Source: Calditrichota bacterium (GTDB taxonomy: Bacteria; Electryoneota; RPQS01). From it: a DNA stretch of 64,000 bases. The stretch covers positions 992,001 to 1,056,000 of the forward strand of contig JACJWA010000001.1 of assembly GCA_020637395.1 (NCBI GenBank), read 5' to 3'. Under the pieces are notes generated by a model. That model was not told the DNA's origin. It searched no databases and saw nothing but the letters and a program-made list of their open reading frames with translations. Below are positions 23,400 to 33,100 of this stretch, in pieces (the stretch's first letter is position 1; each line of letters starts with the position of its first letter). The translations under genes and the position numbers were made by a program.

Positions 23400-24713
23400 A
23401 TGTACCGCACATTTCTCGCGATTCTGGCTTTCGTCATTTCTGTTCTCCCCGCGCTTGCGGGAGTGGCGCATACATCCGCGCGAATCTACAAAAAGCAAGG
23501 CGAGATCGCCAAGTCCATGGAGTTCTTCGACCAGGCGGCCACCGAAGAGCCTGACAATCTTGACGTCTTTTTTGAGCGCGGAGAGCTGCTGGGCATGATT
23601 GCGATGGATGACGCACAGATCGCACTCCGAAAGAAGCTCGCCGGCGACTCGGAGAATCCACAGCGCACGGTCCTCGAGATGATGGTCAGGGATTTTGACA
23701 GGGTGCGAAGGTCCGGTGACGACAAGAAGGCTAAGAAACTGCTGAAGAAGATGGATTCACAGATTGAAGAGTACTGGTGGTCCTTCTACGGAAAGGCCGT
23801 GGGCGCGGATTCATCGTACCGGGCGGTCATGGATTCATTCAGAGTGATGGATCGCCCGGCTTTTGCCGACCTGCTCAATTTGAACGATGCAACGAAAGCA
23901 GAGTTCTTGAGCAGCGATCAGGCCGCCGATTCGATTCTCGCTCTTTACACAGACCGAGTGTTGAACAACGGAATTGATGCCGCAAACGTTTCCATCATGC
24001 TGGATCCCAAACATTGGAGCAGCAGGTTCGTCTATGCGCAGCTGGTTGGATTCAAGAACAAGGATGAGACTTATATCACGGCATGGCGGGACGCGCTCAC
24101 GGCGCTCAGGAATTCTGAGATCAAGTCTGAAGACGCGGAAGGCTATAAGAACAATATCGAGTACGCGCATCTTCAACTGATTCAATTCTTCTACGCGCAC
24201 GAAGACTTCGAGCGCACGCTTGAGATTGCGGACGAGATGCTGAAGGAGGACCCGAAGAGTATTGACGCGGTTCAGTACAAGGCCTTCGCATTGGCGACCA
24301 TGGCGGGCGACGAGACTCTGTCTGAGACTTCGCGGGATTCGCTGAAGCGTGTTGCCTTGACCGCTCTGGAGAGTGCAAAGTCTTCGAATCCGGAAGACGA
24401 GAACATCATCTACTACATCGGTCAGTTTAATCTGCAGTTGAAAGACACAGCGTCGGCTTTGGGCGCTTTTGACGAATTCTTGAGCAAAGTTCCGGATGAC
24501 GCGATCGTGCTCGCTCTGGAGGGCCTGATCTATCTGGAAGGCGACAAGTTCGGCGACCTGAAGCTTGCCATCGAGCGATTCCGCGCGGCGAAAGAGGCAG
24601 ACCCGGACAATGCGGCATATTGGACCAATTACGGCATTGCGTTGCTGCGTGACAATCAGAATGATGAAGGCCTGAAGGCCATGGAAATGGGTGAAAAGCT
24701 CGCAGGACATTGA
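23400..24713 (+). CDS. Exported TPR-repeat protein, 437 residues
   Basis: A signal peptide (LAILAFVISVLPALAG) is followed by helical tetratricopeptide repeats, for example AKSMEFFDQAATEEPDN near the start and AIERFRAAKEADPDNAAYW near the end. Such proteins scaffold complexes in the periplasm or at the outer membrane. The middle third (about 80-220) is charged and helical with less clear repeats. It overlaps uppS, which places it in the envelope-biogenesis run. The partner is unknown. Confidence 0.75.
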   Translation: MYRTFLAILAFVISVLPALAGVAHTSARIYKKQGEIAKSMEFFDQAATEEPDNLDVFFERGELLGMIAMDDAQIALRKKLAGDSENPQRTVLEMMVRDFDRVRRSGDDKKAKKLLKKMDSQIEEYWWSFYGKAVGADSSYRAVMDSFRVMDRPAFADLLNLNDATKAEFLSSDQAADSILALYTDRVLNNGIDAANVSIMLDPKHWSSRFVYAQLVGFKNKDETYITAWRDALTALRNSEIKSEDAEGYKNNIEYAHLQLIQFFYAHEDFERTLEIADEMLKEDPKSIDAVQYKAFALATMAGDETLSETSRDSLKRVALTALESAKSSNPEDENIIYYIGQFNLQLKDTASALGAFDEFLSKVPDDAIVLALEGLIYLEGDKFGDLKLAIERFRAAKEADPDNAAYWTNYGIALLRDNQNDEGLKAMEMGEKLAGH

Positions 24714-25419
24714 GCCGCGCCATTTCGTTGTCCCGGGTCACATTGCCGTGATCATGGATGGCAATGGGCGCTGGGCAACTCGAAACGGCTTGCCGCGACT
24801 CGCGGGACATCGCGAAGGAGTTAAGTCCGCGCGCGAAATCGTGCGAGTGTGCGGCGAACTTGGAGTAGGCGTACTCACGCTCTATACGTTTTCAACTGAG
24901 AACTTCCGCAGGTCGCGCACGGAAGTGGATGCCCTGATGACTCTATTGGTTACGACCATTGGCAGAGAAGTCCGGAACCTGATGGACAATAACGTTCGCC
25001 TGAGCGTGATTGGCAGACTCGATCAAATTCCAAACAGAACCAGACGAGCGCTCGAATCCGCAATTGAAAGACTGAAGGACAATTCCGGGCTTCACCTCGT
25101 GCTGGCCATCGCTTACGGCGCTCGCCAAGAGCTGATAGATGCCGTGAATCGGCTACTGGAGAGTGGTGAAAAGCAGCTTGGTGAAGAGCAGTTTTCCGAT
25201 GCGCTCTACACCAAGGGCATTCCGGATCCTGACTTGATCATTCGAACATCAGGGGAAATGCGCTTGTCCAACTTTCTGTTGTGGCAGGCGGCCTACTCTG
25301 AGTTGGTGGTCAAGGACACCTTGTGGCCGGATTTCCGTCGTGAAGAATTGATGCAGTGTTTGAATGAGTACTCAAAACGTGAACGAAGATTCGGGGCGCG
25401 CTCCTCTCAAGAAACATGA
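24691..25419 (+). CDS. uppS: UppS, isoprenyl (undecaprenyl diphosphate) synthase
   Basis: The cis-prenyltransferase that makes the C55 lipid carrier for peptidoglycan and O-antigen. VIMDGNGRWA carries the catalytic aspartate D23, STENFRRS follows, and IRTSGEMRLSNFLLWQ plus the C-terminal LWPDFR block bind isopentenyl diphosphate. It has 242 residues, starting at a GTG that overlaps the TPR gene by 23 bases. It overlaps the next gene by ATGA. uppP, its recycling partner, is at 2451. Confidence 0.96.
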   Translation: MKSSQDIEPRHFVVPGHIAVIMDGNGRWATRNGLPRLAGHREGVKSAREIVRVCGELGVGVLTLYTFSTENFRRSRTEVDALMTLLVTTIGREVRNLMDNNVRLSVIGRLDQIPNRTRRALESAIERLKDNSGLHLVLAIAYGARQELIDAVNRLLESGEKQLGEEQFSDALYTKGIPDPDLIIRTSGEMRLSNFLLWQAAYSELVVKDTLWPDFRREELMQCLNEYSKRERRFGARSSQET

Positions 25420-26081
25420 TTGAATGGCAAGAGACACTTGGCGAGAAGAGATTCGGGCTGCGGCAGACCACGCCGTTTCCTGTTGCCGTGCCGGATGATC
25501 CCAACGCAATGGCGGAGATTGTCCGACTATGTGCGGAAACGGGATATCGCGTCCTGCCGATGGGTTCCGGAAGTTCATTCCCCGACAACTTCTCTTTGAA
25601 GTCCGATCGCACATTTGCGATCGCGGCTTCGCGCCTGCGAGGAACGGGGCGAACGGAGTCCGGCTATGCATATTGCGGAGCCGGTGCACCGATTGACGTC
25701 ATACTTGGAGACGCCGCAGAGACCGAACGCAAAACGGCAGGAGGGTTGCTCTGCGGCAAGAGCAATGCGCACTCGCGGCGCGCCGCGCTCGAACTGTGGC
25801 AGCGAATTCGCCGAATTGACGTCATCTCGTCTCGTGGAGAACTAATGTCATTTTCCGGCCCTGCTTCTCCCGCTTTTCATCTGAATCTAAGCGGAAGCAT
25901 CCTGATTGAATCGCGCGGCAAGCTCGGAATCGTCATAGGAGTCGAGTTTGACGCGGCGAGGTTTCCGCTTGTACTCGATACAAGAACTTTGTGTTCGTCC
26001 GCCGGTTCACGGATAGAACCGGTGATTTCACGGGGCCCGGCCGTTCGGACACTCGATTCCGTTTCACTTTTTGACTGGTAG
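25416..26081 (+). CDS. Lone PCMH-type FAD-binding domain protein
   Basis: A 221-residue protein resembling only the FAD-binding half of glycolate oxidase or GlcD-type flavoproteins. YRVLPMGSGSSFP fits the flavin-binding loop, GAGAPIDVILGDA and ESRGKLGIVIGVEFD later parts of the fold. The C-terminal catalytic domain of the usual 450-residue enzyme is missing, and no fragment of it follows. It lies between uppS and tamB with an ATGA overlap, so it is probably expressed. It might be a degenerate or partner-dependent flavoprotein; function unknown. Confidence 0.6.
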   Translation: MIEWQETLGEKRFGLRQTTPFPVAVPDDPNAMAEIVRLCAETGYRVLPMGSGSSFPDNFSLKSDRTFAIAASRLRGTGRTESGYAYCGAGAPIDVILGDAAETERKTAGGLLCGKSNAHSRRAALELWQRIRRIDVISSRGELMSFSGPASPAFHLNLSGSILIESRGKLGIVIGVEFDAARFPLVLDTRTLCSSAGSRIEPVISRGPAVRTLDSVSLFDW

Positions 26082-26095
26082 GGGGCCTGGGTCCT

Positions 26096-29000
26096 GTGCG
26101 CGAGAAGCGCGCGGCGCGGATACGCGGTTGGAGAAAATCGCTTTGGCTGCTGGTCAGCATCGCTGTGCTCGCCGCCGCTGTGCTCGTGCTGTTTCCCAGC
26201 GCATTGCTGGATCAGCAGGCTGCCGCGCGACTGACTGAGTATCTGGTTTCACGGCTCGGACCCGACGCTATCTGTGCGGAAGTCGAGATTGGTTGGCGCA
26301 GCGTAAGGCTGCGGGACATTGTGCTTCCACTGGACACGCACGGCTCGCAACTTTCGATTTCCAGCATTTCCGCCGACATTGATCCGCTGGTACTAGTTTC
26401 ACAGCCAGCTGAATTTGAGCGAATCTTGCGAAACGTGGCGGTGACAAGGCCAACGCTCATGCTTTCCGTTAGTCGCGACACTGCCGCAAAGAACGAACGT
26501 AGTGATTGGACACCGAAAGCGTTTGACCTGCTTGCGCGACTGGATAGTCTTCAGGGCTTCACTTTTGAGCACGGAAGATTTAGTGTCGTCACCGGAGATT
26601 CGCTCGTCAATGTTCTGACGGACGTGCGCGGCGCGATTACCCAAGAGGTGCCGGGAAAACTGGTGATGCACGCACGCGGCAACGGAGACTATCCCGTGCG
26701 CAGCAGCACGCGAATTGAAGGCGTCTTATTCCCGCTCCTTCAGCAGGTAGAGCTGTCTGCAAGAGTCGAAATTGGAGAAGGAACCGTTCAGATTCTCGGA
26801 CTTCCATTGGACGAGATTTCATCCAATGGAGGAATCCTGAATGCCAGATTGCTTGTGTCAGGCGACTCGATCGAGTATTCCGGAAGCGGAGCGCTCGAGA
26901 ACGTCCAGATTACGAAGTCAGATCGGCATTTCTATGTTCCCGGTCTTTCGGTTTCGCTCGCCCATGGAGTTGTGGTAGTAGATACCTTTCGCCTCATTGG
27001 CGAAGGAATTGGATCAGAGATATCCGGCAGCGTGAACATCGAGGATACTCCTCCGGCCATGCGCGCTGACTTGAGTGCGGACGTACAACTGGAACAGTTT
27101 GTAAAAGAGTATGCTCCGTCCGTGCCTCTGACTGGAACTGCATTCCTTGAAGCCGTCTTCGCGGGTCCCATCTCGGCTCCGGAGGTACAGGCAAGTGTCA
27201 CGTCTGACTCAGCTTCCTATGCTGGACAAGTCGCGCGCGAGATTCGCGGTGATCTTAGATTTCAAAAAGACTCGCTTTTCGTATCCCTGCGTCATCTGAG
27301 TTCGAAGTACGGCAAGGCAAGCGCCGAAGGATTCGTCTTTCTTGGGGACAAAGCGTTCGTAGAGGCCGCGGCAAGCATGGAACTCGTTGAACTTCCCGGT
27401 CTAATGGGGGCGAGAAACGGCGTTCGCAGCGTGGATTTGAGCGCCTCCGGATTCCTGTCAGAGCCCGCCTTCGGTTGGACTGCTCGCGACTCCCTTGGTA
27501 ATCTGCTGGGATTCGGATCCGTGGCGGCGAAGGACAGCAGTTTTGACATTCGATTTGCAAATGCCCGCGGAGGAGCAGGATTCGCGTTTCTGACGCTTGG
27601 TGAAGACGCCGTAAGTGCGGATGTCCACGATTTGCACAACGTGGCGCCGATCTTCTTCCCCGCGTCTGACAGCGTTTTGCAGTCCGTTCGAAGCTTCGAA
27701 CTCTTGTTCGCCGGCAACGAATCCAATGGGACTCTAACCGTTTCGATTGAAAGTGATTCGACGGCCAGGTCGCCGATTGCAGACGTGGTTAGTTTGTTAG
27801 CGTTCAACGGTTCTTATGCGCGTTCGGCGGACAGCACAATGGTGCTGAATGGGTCATGGCAGGGGCGAGCCGGACAGGAAGAGTTCTTTGGCAGAGGCGT
27901 TGTGACGCAGCGTAACGGCAGGATTGGGATTCAAGACCTGTACATTGATGAGGCGGGCCTTCTGACCGGCTACGTCAACCTGGAGTCGCGTGAGCTCGAT
28001 ATCCAGCTATCCATTGACGATCTTCCCTTATCGAAGATGCCAATTGTAGCTCGTGCGGCAGATGCCTGGAAGCTTGGTGGCGTTCTTTCTGGAGAGGTCA
28101 CTGCGTTTGGATCTTTGGACTCCATTCAGTGGTACACCGATCTCAGTCTGGTGAATGGAACGGCGCAAAATCTTCCCGGTTATTGGAGCCTGCTGACTGC
28201 GCAGGGAACATCCGACCGAATGGACACGCTTCACTTCACCTTTGGCCGCGGCGTGCGCAGTATCCTTGAGGCAGAAGGCCGCATTGACGTCTCCGAGGAC
28301 TTCGTGGACATCAGAGCGAACTTCCCGACTTCGGACTGTTCCGACTTTCTCCAAGCTCTGACGGGAAGAAGCGGCCTTGTGCGCGGGGAATTGGAAGGTG
28401 ATCTGCTGGTGAGCGGATCGCTGCGAGCGCCGGAAGTTCTGGCAAGCCTAAGAGTCTTGAACGGCGAGCTATTCAACGAGATCACGTTTGATCGTTTGGC
28501 TGTGGATGCCACTCTGAGTAATGAATCTGATGGCTCCCGACTGCTTGCTATCCCGCAGTTTGCTTTCCAAAAATCGGACGAATACCGCTTCTACGCTGAG
28601 CTTGTGACGGCACCGGTCAAGGGCGGCAGGTTTCAGGCAATCCTCGAAGGCCAAGGCGATTTCCTTGATCTGCTGCAGCAAGTAGATGCGGACTTCACTT
28701 CGTATGGAAGCAGCAGCTCTTTGCGAATTGAGTTGGGCGGAACATGGGATCTGCCGGTATTCAACGGGGGCCACCTTGAAATCACTCAAGGCAAGTTCAC
28801 CTATCCGCCTGCGGCACCGGGGATGCTGGACTTCGCAGCGCAAGTTGATTTGAACACTCAGGGAGTGGTGCAATACGGATTCATTCAAGTGCTTGAGGGC
28901 CCTGACAGCTTGCGACTCGATTTTCTGCCGGCAGGGAGCGATGAGACTCAAGGAATGATGCCACTGATCATTCCATCCCCCAGAATTGATCTGGGCGTGT

Positions 29001-30247
29001 TGCGGATCTCCACAAGTTCAAATGGAGTTCCAGTTCGTCTGCCCGGTTTCATGAAGCCGGAGTGGCTCTGTCGGTTGTCCGCTGGAACAGGCGAGCGTGA
29101 TGCTTTCACGATTTCCGCGTATGATTCGACGAGACTGCACATCGCAGGCGACGCGTTTATTGAAGACGGGCGTTTCTCGTTTCCTTTTCTAAGCTATGGC
29201 GGCGGGACCATGCGCCCCGTCACGAAGTGGCTGGTGGACCGGCTCTATGAAGCAGACTGGGCGCTGACCCTTGCGATCGGAAAAGGACTTCACTACGACG
29301 TAGAAGTGACGGGATTCAAGGACTCGGATCTGTTTGCCCGCATGGGCTCCAATCCGCTACTGGGTACCGTCGCGGAATACCTTGACCATATCTCCGTGGA
29401 TGCTATCGTAACGCCTACTGAGGTACCGCTCACAATGGAAGGTGCTCTGGTGGATTCTTCGCTCAGGTTGGTCGGTGAATTGGGAGCGACGAGCGGGAAT
29501 GCGGACTATCTCGATCAGACGTTCTGGATCGAATCTCTTCAATCTAACTTCGACGAAACCGACATCTTTCCGCTCATTAGCGGACGCGCTGCCACCTATG
29601 GTGAAGATTCACTGGGTAGAACGGTAACGGTTCACTTGACAATCTACGAGATTGATCCGCTGACGCAGCAGCGGGTTCCGTATGGCCGATTTGAGGACAT
29701 CACTTATGTTCTGGAAGCGGACGGATACACGGACCAGGAAGAAGTTCTTGCGCTGCTCGGATATGACTTCACGAATCTCTCCCAGGGCAAAGCCGAGCAG
29801 CTTCTGACCCGAACCGCGCTTTCCGCCGCGAAACGTATCTGGCTTGACCCCATTTCACGGCGTTTGGAGCGTGCAACTTTTTTTGATCAAGTTTCTCTCA
29901 CTCCCGGAGGCGGACCCAGCGCGAGTTTGTTCCGTGCACAGAGAGAAAACGTGCTGACCGATACATTGGAATCGCAAGGTGTGGTTCGGCTCCTGAAAGG
30001 ATCACATGTGACGGTCGGCAAGTACCTGTACAGCGACGTGTTTGTAACTTACACCGGTGAACTGTCTGAGGCCAGCGGTGAGTCAGAGCGCGGGCGTCTG
30101 GGACTTATACATTATTGGAATCTACAATACCGCGTTGTACCGCTTAGTCCCGACTTTGTGCTCGATTTTGCGGTCGAGTACGACGAGGCAAGCAAACGGA
30201 GCGACGAGTCGGTGGCGTTGAAGTATTCCTTCACGCTGGAGCCTTAA
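26096..30247 (+). CDS. tamB: TamB-like translocation and assembly module protein (DUF490)
   Basis: A very long (1383 residues) envelope protein. One N-terminal membrane helix (LWLLVSIAVLAAAVLVLF) is followed by a long series of beta-strand-rich repeats, as in TamB and other AsmA-like bridge proteins that span the periplasm and help outer-membrane assembly or lipid transport. The last 300 residues contain the conserved DUF490 features (GGHLEITQGKFTYP, LEADGYTDQEEVLALLGYD). It starts at GTG 26096 and is two bases from bamA, as expected for a Tam/Bam functional link. Confidence 0.88.
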   Translation: MREKRAARIRGWRKSLWLLVSIAVLAAAVLVLFPSALLDQQAAARLTEYLVSRLGPDAICAEVEIGWRSVRLRDIVLPLDTHGSQLSISSISADIDPLVLVSQPAEFERILRNVAVTRPTLMLSVSRDTAAKNERSDWTPKAFDLLARLDSLQGFTFEHGRFSVVTGDSLVNVLTDVRGAITQEVPGKLVMHARGNGDYPVRSSTRIEGVLFPLLQQVELSARVEIGEGTVQILGLPLDEISSNGGILNARLLVSGDSIEYSGSGALENVQITKSDRHFYVPGLSVSLAHGVVVVDTFRLIGEGIGSEISGSVNIEDTPPAMRADLSADVQLEQFVKEYAPSVPLTGTAFLEAVFAGPISAPEVQASVTSDSASYAGQVAREIRGDLRFQKDSLFVSLRHLSSKYGKASAEGFVFLGDKAFVEAAASMELVELPGLMGARNGVRSVDLSASGFLSEPAFGWTARDSLGNLLGFGSVAAKDSSFDIRFANARGGAGFAFLTLGEDAVSADVHDLHNVAPIFFPASDSVLQSVRSFELLFAGNESNGTLTVSIESDSTARSPIADVVSLLAFNGSYARSADSTMVLNGSWQGRAGQEEFFGRGVVTQRNGRIGIQDLYIDEAGLLTGYVNLESRELDIQLSIDDLPLSKMPIVARAADAWKLGGVLSGEVTAFGSLDSIQWYTDLSLVNGTAQNLPGYWSLLTAQGTSDRMDTLHFTFGRGVRSILEAEGRIDVSEDFVDIRANFPTSDCSDFLQALTGRSGLVRGELEGDLLVSGSLRAPEVLASLRVLNGELFNEITFDRLAVDATLSNESDGSRLLAIPQFAFQKSDEYRFYAELVTAPVKGGRFQAILEGQGDFLDLLQQVDADFTSYGSSSSLRIELGGTWDLPVFNGGHLEITQGKFTYPPAAPGMLDFAAQVDLNTQGVVQYGFIQVLEGPDSLRLDFLPAGSDETQGMMPLIIPSPRIDLGVLRISTSSNGVPVRLPGFMKPEWLCRLSAGTGERDAFTISAYDSTRLHIAGDAFIEDGRFSFPFLSYGGGTMRPVTKWLVDRLYEADWALTLAIGKGLHYDVEVTGFKDSDLFARMGSNPLLGTVAEYLDHISVDAIVTPTEVPLTMEGALVDSSLRLVGELGATSGNADYLDQTFWIESLQSNFDETDIFPLISGRAATYGEDSLGRTVTVHLTIYEIDPLTQQRVPYGRFEDITYVLEADGYTDQEEVLALLGYDFTNLSQGKAEQLLTRTALSAAKRIWLDPISRRLERATFFDQVSLTPGGGPSASLFRAQRENVLTDTLESQGVVRLLKGSHVTVGKYLYSDVFVTYTGELSEASGESERGRLGLIHYWNLQYRVVPLSPDFVLDFAVEYDEASKRSDESVALKYSFTLEP

Positions 30248-30249
30248 GA

Positions 30250-32559
30250 GTGACCAAATCAGTTTTTCATCTCCTCGCAGTTTTGTTTTTTGCAGCAGCC
30301 CTGTGCGCACCTACCGCGCAGGCGCAGGATCGCTTGCGAATTCTTGGTATCTCCATTGAAGGCAACGAAAGCGCTGACGTCGGCCTGATTCGCGCTCACT
30401 CGGGACTTTCCATCGGGAAAGAGGTTTCCGGAGATGACGTGCAGTCTGCGATCAAGCAGCTATGGAAGCTGAATCTCTTCAGTGACATCCAGATCATCGA
30501 AGAACGCAGCACTGCAGAAGGTGTATACCTGAAGATCCAAGTTCAGGAGTTCCGCCGTTTGGATCGGGTGGACATCCGTGGCAACCGCAAGCTCAAAGGC
30601 GATGACCTGGACGCCTTGCTTAAGCTCAGTCCCGGCCAGGTTGTTCGACCTGCGGACGTCACCAGACTTCGAGAATCCATGATGGCCAAGTATCGTGAAA
30701 TGGGTTACCTGCTGGCGGAAATTCAGGTCGAACAGGACACGCTGGAAAGCAGTGGGCGTGTTCGAATGGACCTTGAAGTTCGCGAGGGGAAAAAGGTAAA
30801 AGTGCGCCGGGTCGAGTTTGACGGGAATACAGCGTTTAACGACAAGAAGTTACGCAAGAAGGTTCGTACGACGAAGAAGACCTTTTTCCGGTCTGGAGAA
30901 TACAAGCGTGAGAAGATCGAAGCGGACAAACTTGCGCTGGTTGCTTTCTATCAGAGCCAGGGATATCGCGACGCAGAAGTAACCGGTGATTCCGTTGCAT
31001 ATACCGACGACCGTCGGGGAATTCACCTTACGTTTAGTGTTTCAGAAGGTCCTACTTACACCTACGGTGAGTTCTCGTGGGCCGGTGAACGGCTGTTTAC
31101 TGAGGATGAATTGTCGAAAAAGTTGCGCGTTGCCACCGGCGAAACATACAATCGCGCGGAGTTTGAACGAAGCATGGCAGACATCGGTTCGATGTACTAT
31201 GATCGTGGCTACATCTATGCTTCGGTGAATCCCGTGGAGTCCGTTCGTGACAGCCATGTTGTTGATGTGGCATTTGATGTTGTGGAAGGCAACGAATTCA
31301 AAGTTAACCGGATCTTCGTTACGGGCAACACCAAGACGAAGGAAAAGGTCATACGCCGGGAATTCACCCTGTATCCTGGCGAGACATTTGATGTATCGAA
31401 ACTTCGCCGCTCCATTCGTGAGGTCACCGTTCTGAACTACTTTGCCAGCGTCGTGCCTGACGTTGTGCCAATTTCAGATGATCAAGTTGACTTGTATGTT
31501 GACGTGGAAGAAAAGTCCACGGATCAAGCCAATGTATCTGCCGGATACAGCCAGCGCGACAAGTTCATCGGCACGATCGGTTTCCAGATGAACAATCTGC
31601 TTGGAAACGGGCAACAGTTTGCGCTTGACTGGAACTTCGGTCGTGTCTATCGCTCGTTTTCGGTGAGCTTCACTGAACCATGGTTCAGAAACACCAGGAC
31701 TTTGCTGGGGGTGAGCTTCTTTGATACTCATCGCGGCGGAAGCTATTACGGTTTCGATGAAGATATTGTTGGAGGGACGCTGCGCATTGGCCGCAGACTG
31801 CGGTGGCCGGACGATTACTTCAGGCTTGACTACATTTACAGACTGGACCGCACCCTCTACTCGGATTTCACCGATGATTTCCGGCTAAGCAATCCGCGAA
31901 ATCTGGCGGAAGATGAGCCGCGTGTGTCCTCAGGAATCACGCAGATTGTAAGCCGCGACAGCCGAAACGAAGTCGAGTTTCCCTCGCTTGGATCTGTAAA
32001 TACGCTGCGTACGGAACTCACGGGTGGTCCGCTCTTTGGCGACGATCAGTTTTTCAAGACGGAAGTTGCGTCGCAGTGGTACTCGCCGCTGCTTGGCGAT
32101 TTGGTCATGGTCTCAGATACGAAACTCGGTACCGTCGAGTTGCTGAGCCGCAACCAGCGAGACATTCCTTACTTCGATTATTTCTTCATGGGCGGCTCGG
32201 GGCTGTCTCTCGGAACCAGCCTGCGCGGTTACGACGAGCGGGATGTGGGCCCGCAGAGCGGCGGCTATCCCGTCGGAGGAAAGACTATGTTTAAGCAGTC
32301 CTTCGAACTTCGCTATCCGATTGTTCGCAATCCGACAATTTATATACTGGGCTTCGCCGAAGGAGGCAATGTCTGGTCAAGTTATGAAGACACGAATCCT
32401 GGAAACTTGCGAAAGTCCATTGGTTTTGGCGCGAGACTTTTCATGCCTTTCATCGGCATGATTGGTCTCGACTACGGGTACGGAATTGACTACTACGATG
32501 AACGCGGCATCCGCAGCGGGAAGTGGCTGCCGCACTTCCAGTTCGGCAGAACATTCTAA
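30250..32559 (+). CDS. bamA: BamA, outer-membrane protein assembly factor
   Basis: The central Omp85 insertase. A signal peptide (LLAVLFFAAALCAPTAQAQ) is followed by five POTRA repeats (about residues 28-420; ISIEGNESADVGLI, VDIRGNRKLKGDDL, VEFDGNTAFNDKKL and two more), then a 16-strand barrel. LRGYDERDVG is the conserved loop 6 motif, and the C-terminus is WLPHFQFGRTF with a terminal phenylalanine. The start is GTG 30250. Downstream genes ompH, lpxD, fabZ and lpxA follow the order seen in many Gram-negatives. Confidence 0.97.
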   Translation: MTKSVFHLLAVLFFAAALCAPTAQAQDRLRILGISIEGNESADVGLIRAHSGLSIGKEVSGDDVQSAIKQLWKLNLFSDIQIIEERSTAEGVYLKIQVQEFRRLDRVDIRGNRKLKGDDLDALLKLSPGQVVRPADVTRLRESMMAKYREMGYLLAEIQVEQDTLESSGRVRMDLEVREGKKVKVRRVEFDGNTAFNDKKLRKKVRTTKKTFFRSGEYKREKIEADKLALVAFYQSQGYRDAEVTGDSVAYTDDRRGIHLTFSVSEGPTYTYGEFSWAGERLFTEDELSKKLRVATGETYNRAEFERSMADIGSMYYDRGYIYASVNPVESVRDSHVVDVAFDVVEGNEFKVNRIFVTGNTKTKEKVIRREFTLYPGETFDVSKLRRSIREVTVLNYFASVVPDVVPISDDQVDLYVDVEEKSTDQANVSAGYSQRDKFIGTIGFQMNNLLGNGQQFALDWNFGRVYRSFSVSFTEPWFRNTRTLLGVSFFDTHRGGSYYGFDEDIVGGTLRIGRRLRWPDDYFRLDYIYRLDRTLYSDFTDDFRLSNPRNLAEDEPRVSSGITQIVSRDSRNEVEFPSLGSVNTLRTELTGGPLFGDDQFFKTEVASQWYSPLLGDLVMVSDTKLGTVELLSRNQRDIPYFDYFFMGGSGLSLGTSLRGYDERDVGPQSGGYPVGGKTMFKQSFELRYPIVRNPTIYILGFAEGGNVWSSYEDTNPGNLRKSIGFGARLFMPFIGMIGLDYGYGIDYYDERGIRSGKWLPHFQFGRTF

Positions 32560-32582
32560 AGACACCAGATAAAGGACAGGAA

Positions 32583-33098
32583 ATGAAGAAGAGCTTGATT
32601 CTGCTCTCGGCAATTTGCTTTGTTGTCATCCCGGCCTTGGCGAAGGAGATGAAGATCGGCTACATTGACTCGGAAGCAATCCTCTCGCAGTTTTCAGATT
32701 TCCAGGAAGCTCAGCGCAAACTTCAAGAAGAAGAACAAAAATACATGGCCGAAGCCCAGTCCAAAGAGACGGTCCTCCAGACCATGATTGAAGAGATTCA
32801 GCAGCAGAGCTTGATGCTGTCCGCTGAAGCGCGGGCGGAACGGGAGCAGAAGGTGATTGAGAAGCGACGCGAGCTGGAGCAGTTTCGCGTTGACACCTGG
32901 GGCGAGGGCGGCAAGCTCTATACCCGTAATCTCGAGCTATCGCGTCCGATTCTGGAAAGAGTGAATCAGGTGATCGAGAAGATCAGCCAGCAAGACGGTT
33001 ACGACATGGTCTTCGACGCCGCCGGCGGAAACATCGTTTTCGCGCTTCCGCAGCATGATATTACCGAACTTGTTCTCGCGGAACTCAAGAAGGAGTAG
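32583..33098 (+). CDS. OmpH/Skp-type periplasmic chaperone
   Basis: A 171-residue periplasmic holdase that would carry unfolded outer-membrane proteins to BamA. The signal peptide is LILLSAICFVVIPALA. KIGYIDSEAILSQFSDFQEA is the family's opening strand and helix, followed by a long coiled coil (about 35-125) rich in Glu, Gln and Lys. The start ATG 32583 has AGGACAGGA directly upstream. It is immediately downstream of bamA, as usual. Confidence 0.9.
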   Translation: MKKSLILLSAICFVVIPALAKEMKIGYIDSEAILSQFSDFQEAQRKLQEEEQKYMAEAQSKETVLQTMIEEIQQQSLMLSAEARAEREQKVIEKRRELEQFRVDTWGEGGKLYTRNLELSRPILERVNQVIEKISQQDGYDMVFDAAGGNIVFALPQHDITELVLAELKKE

Positions 33099-33100
33099 AG

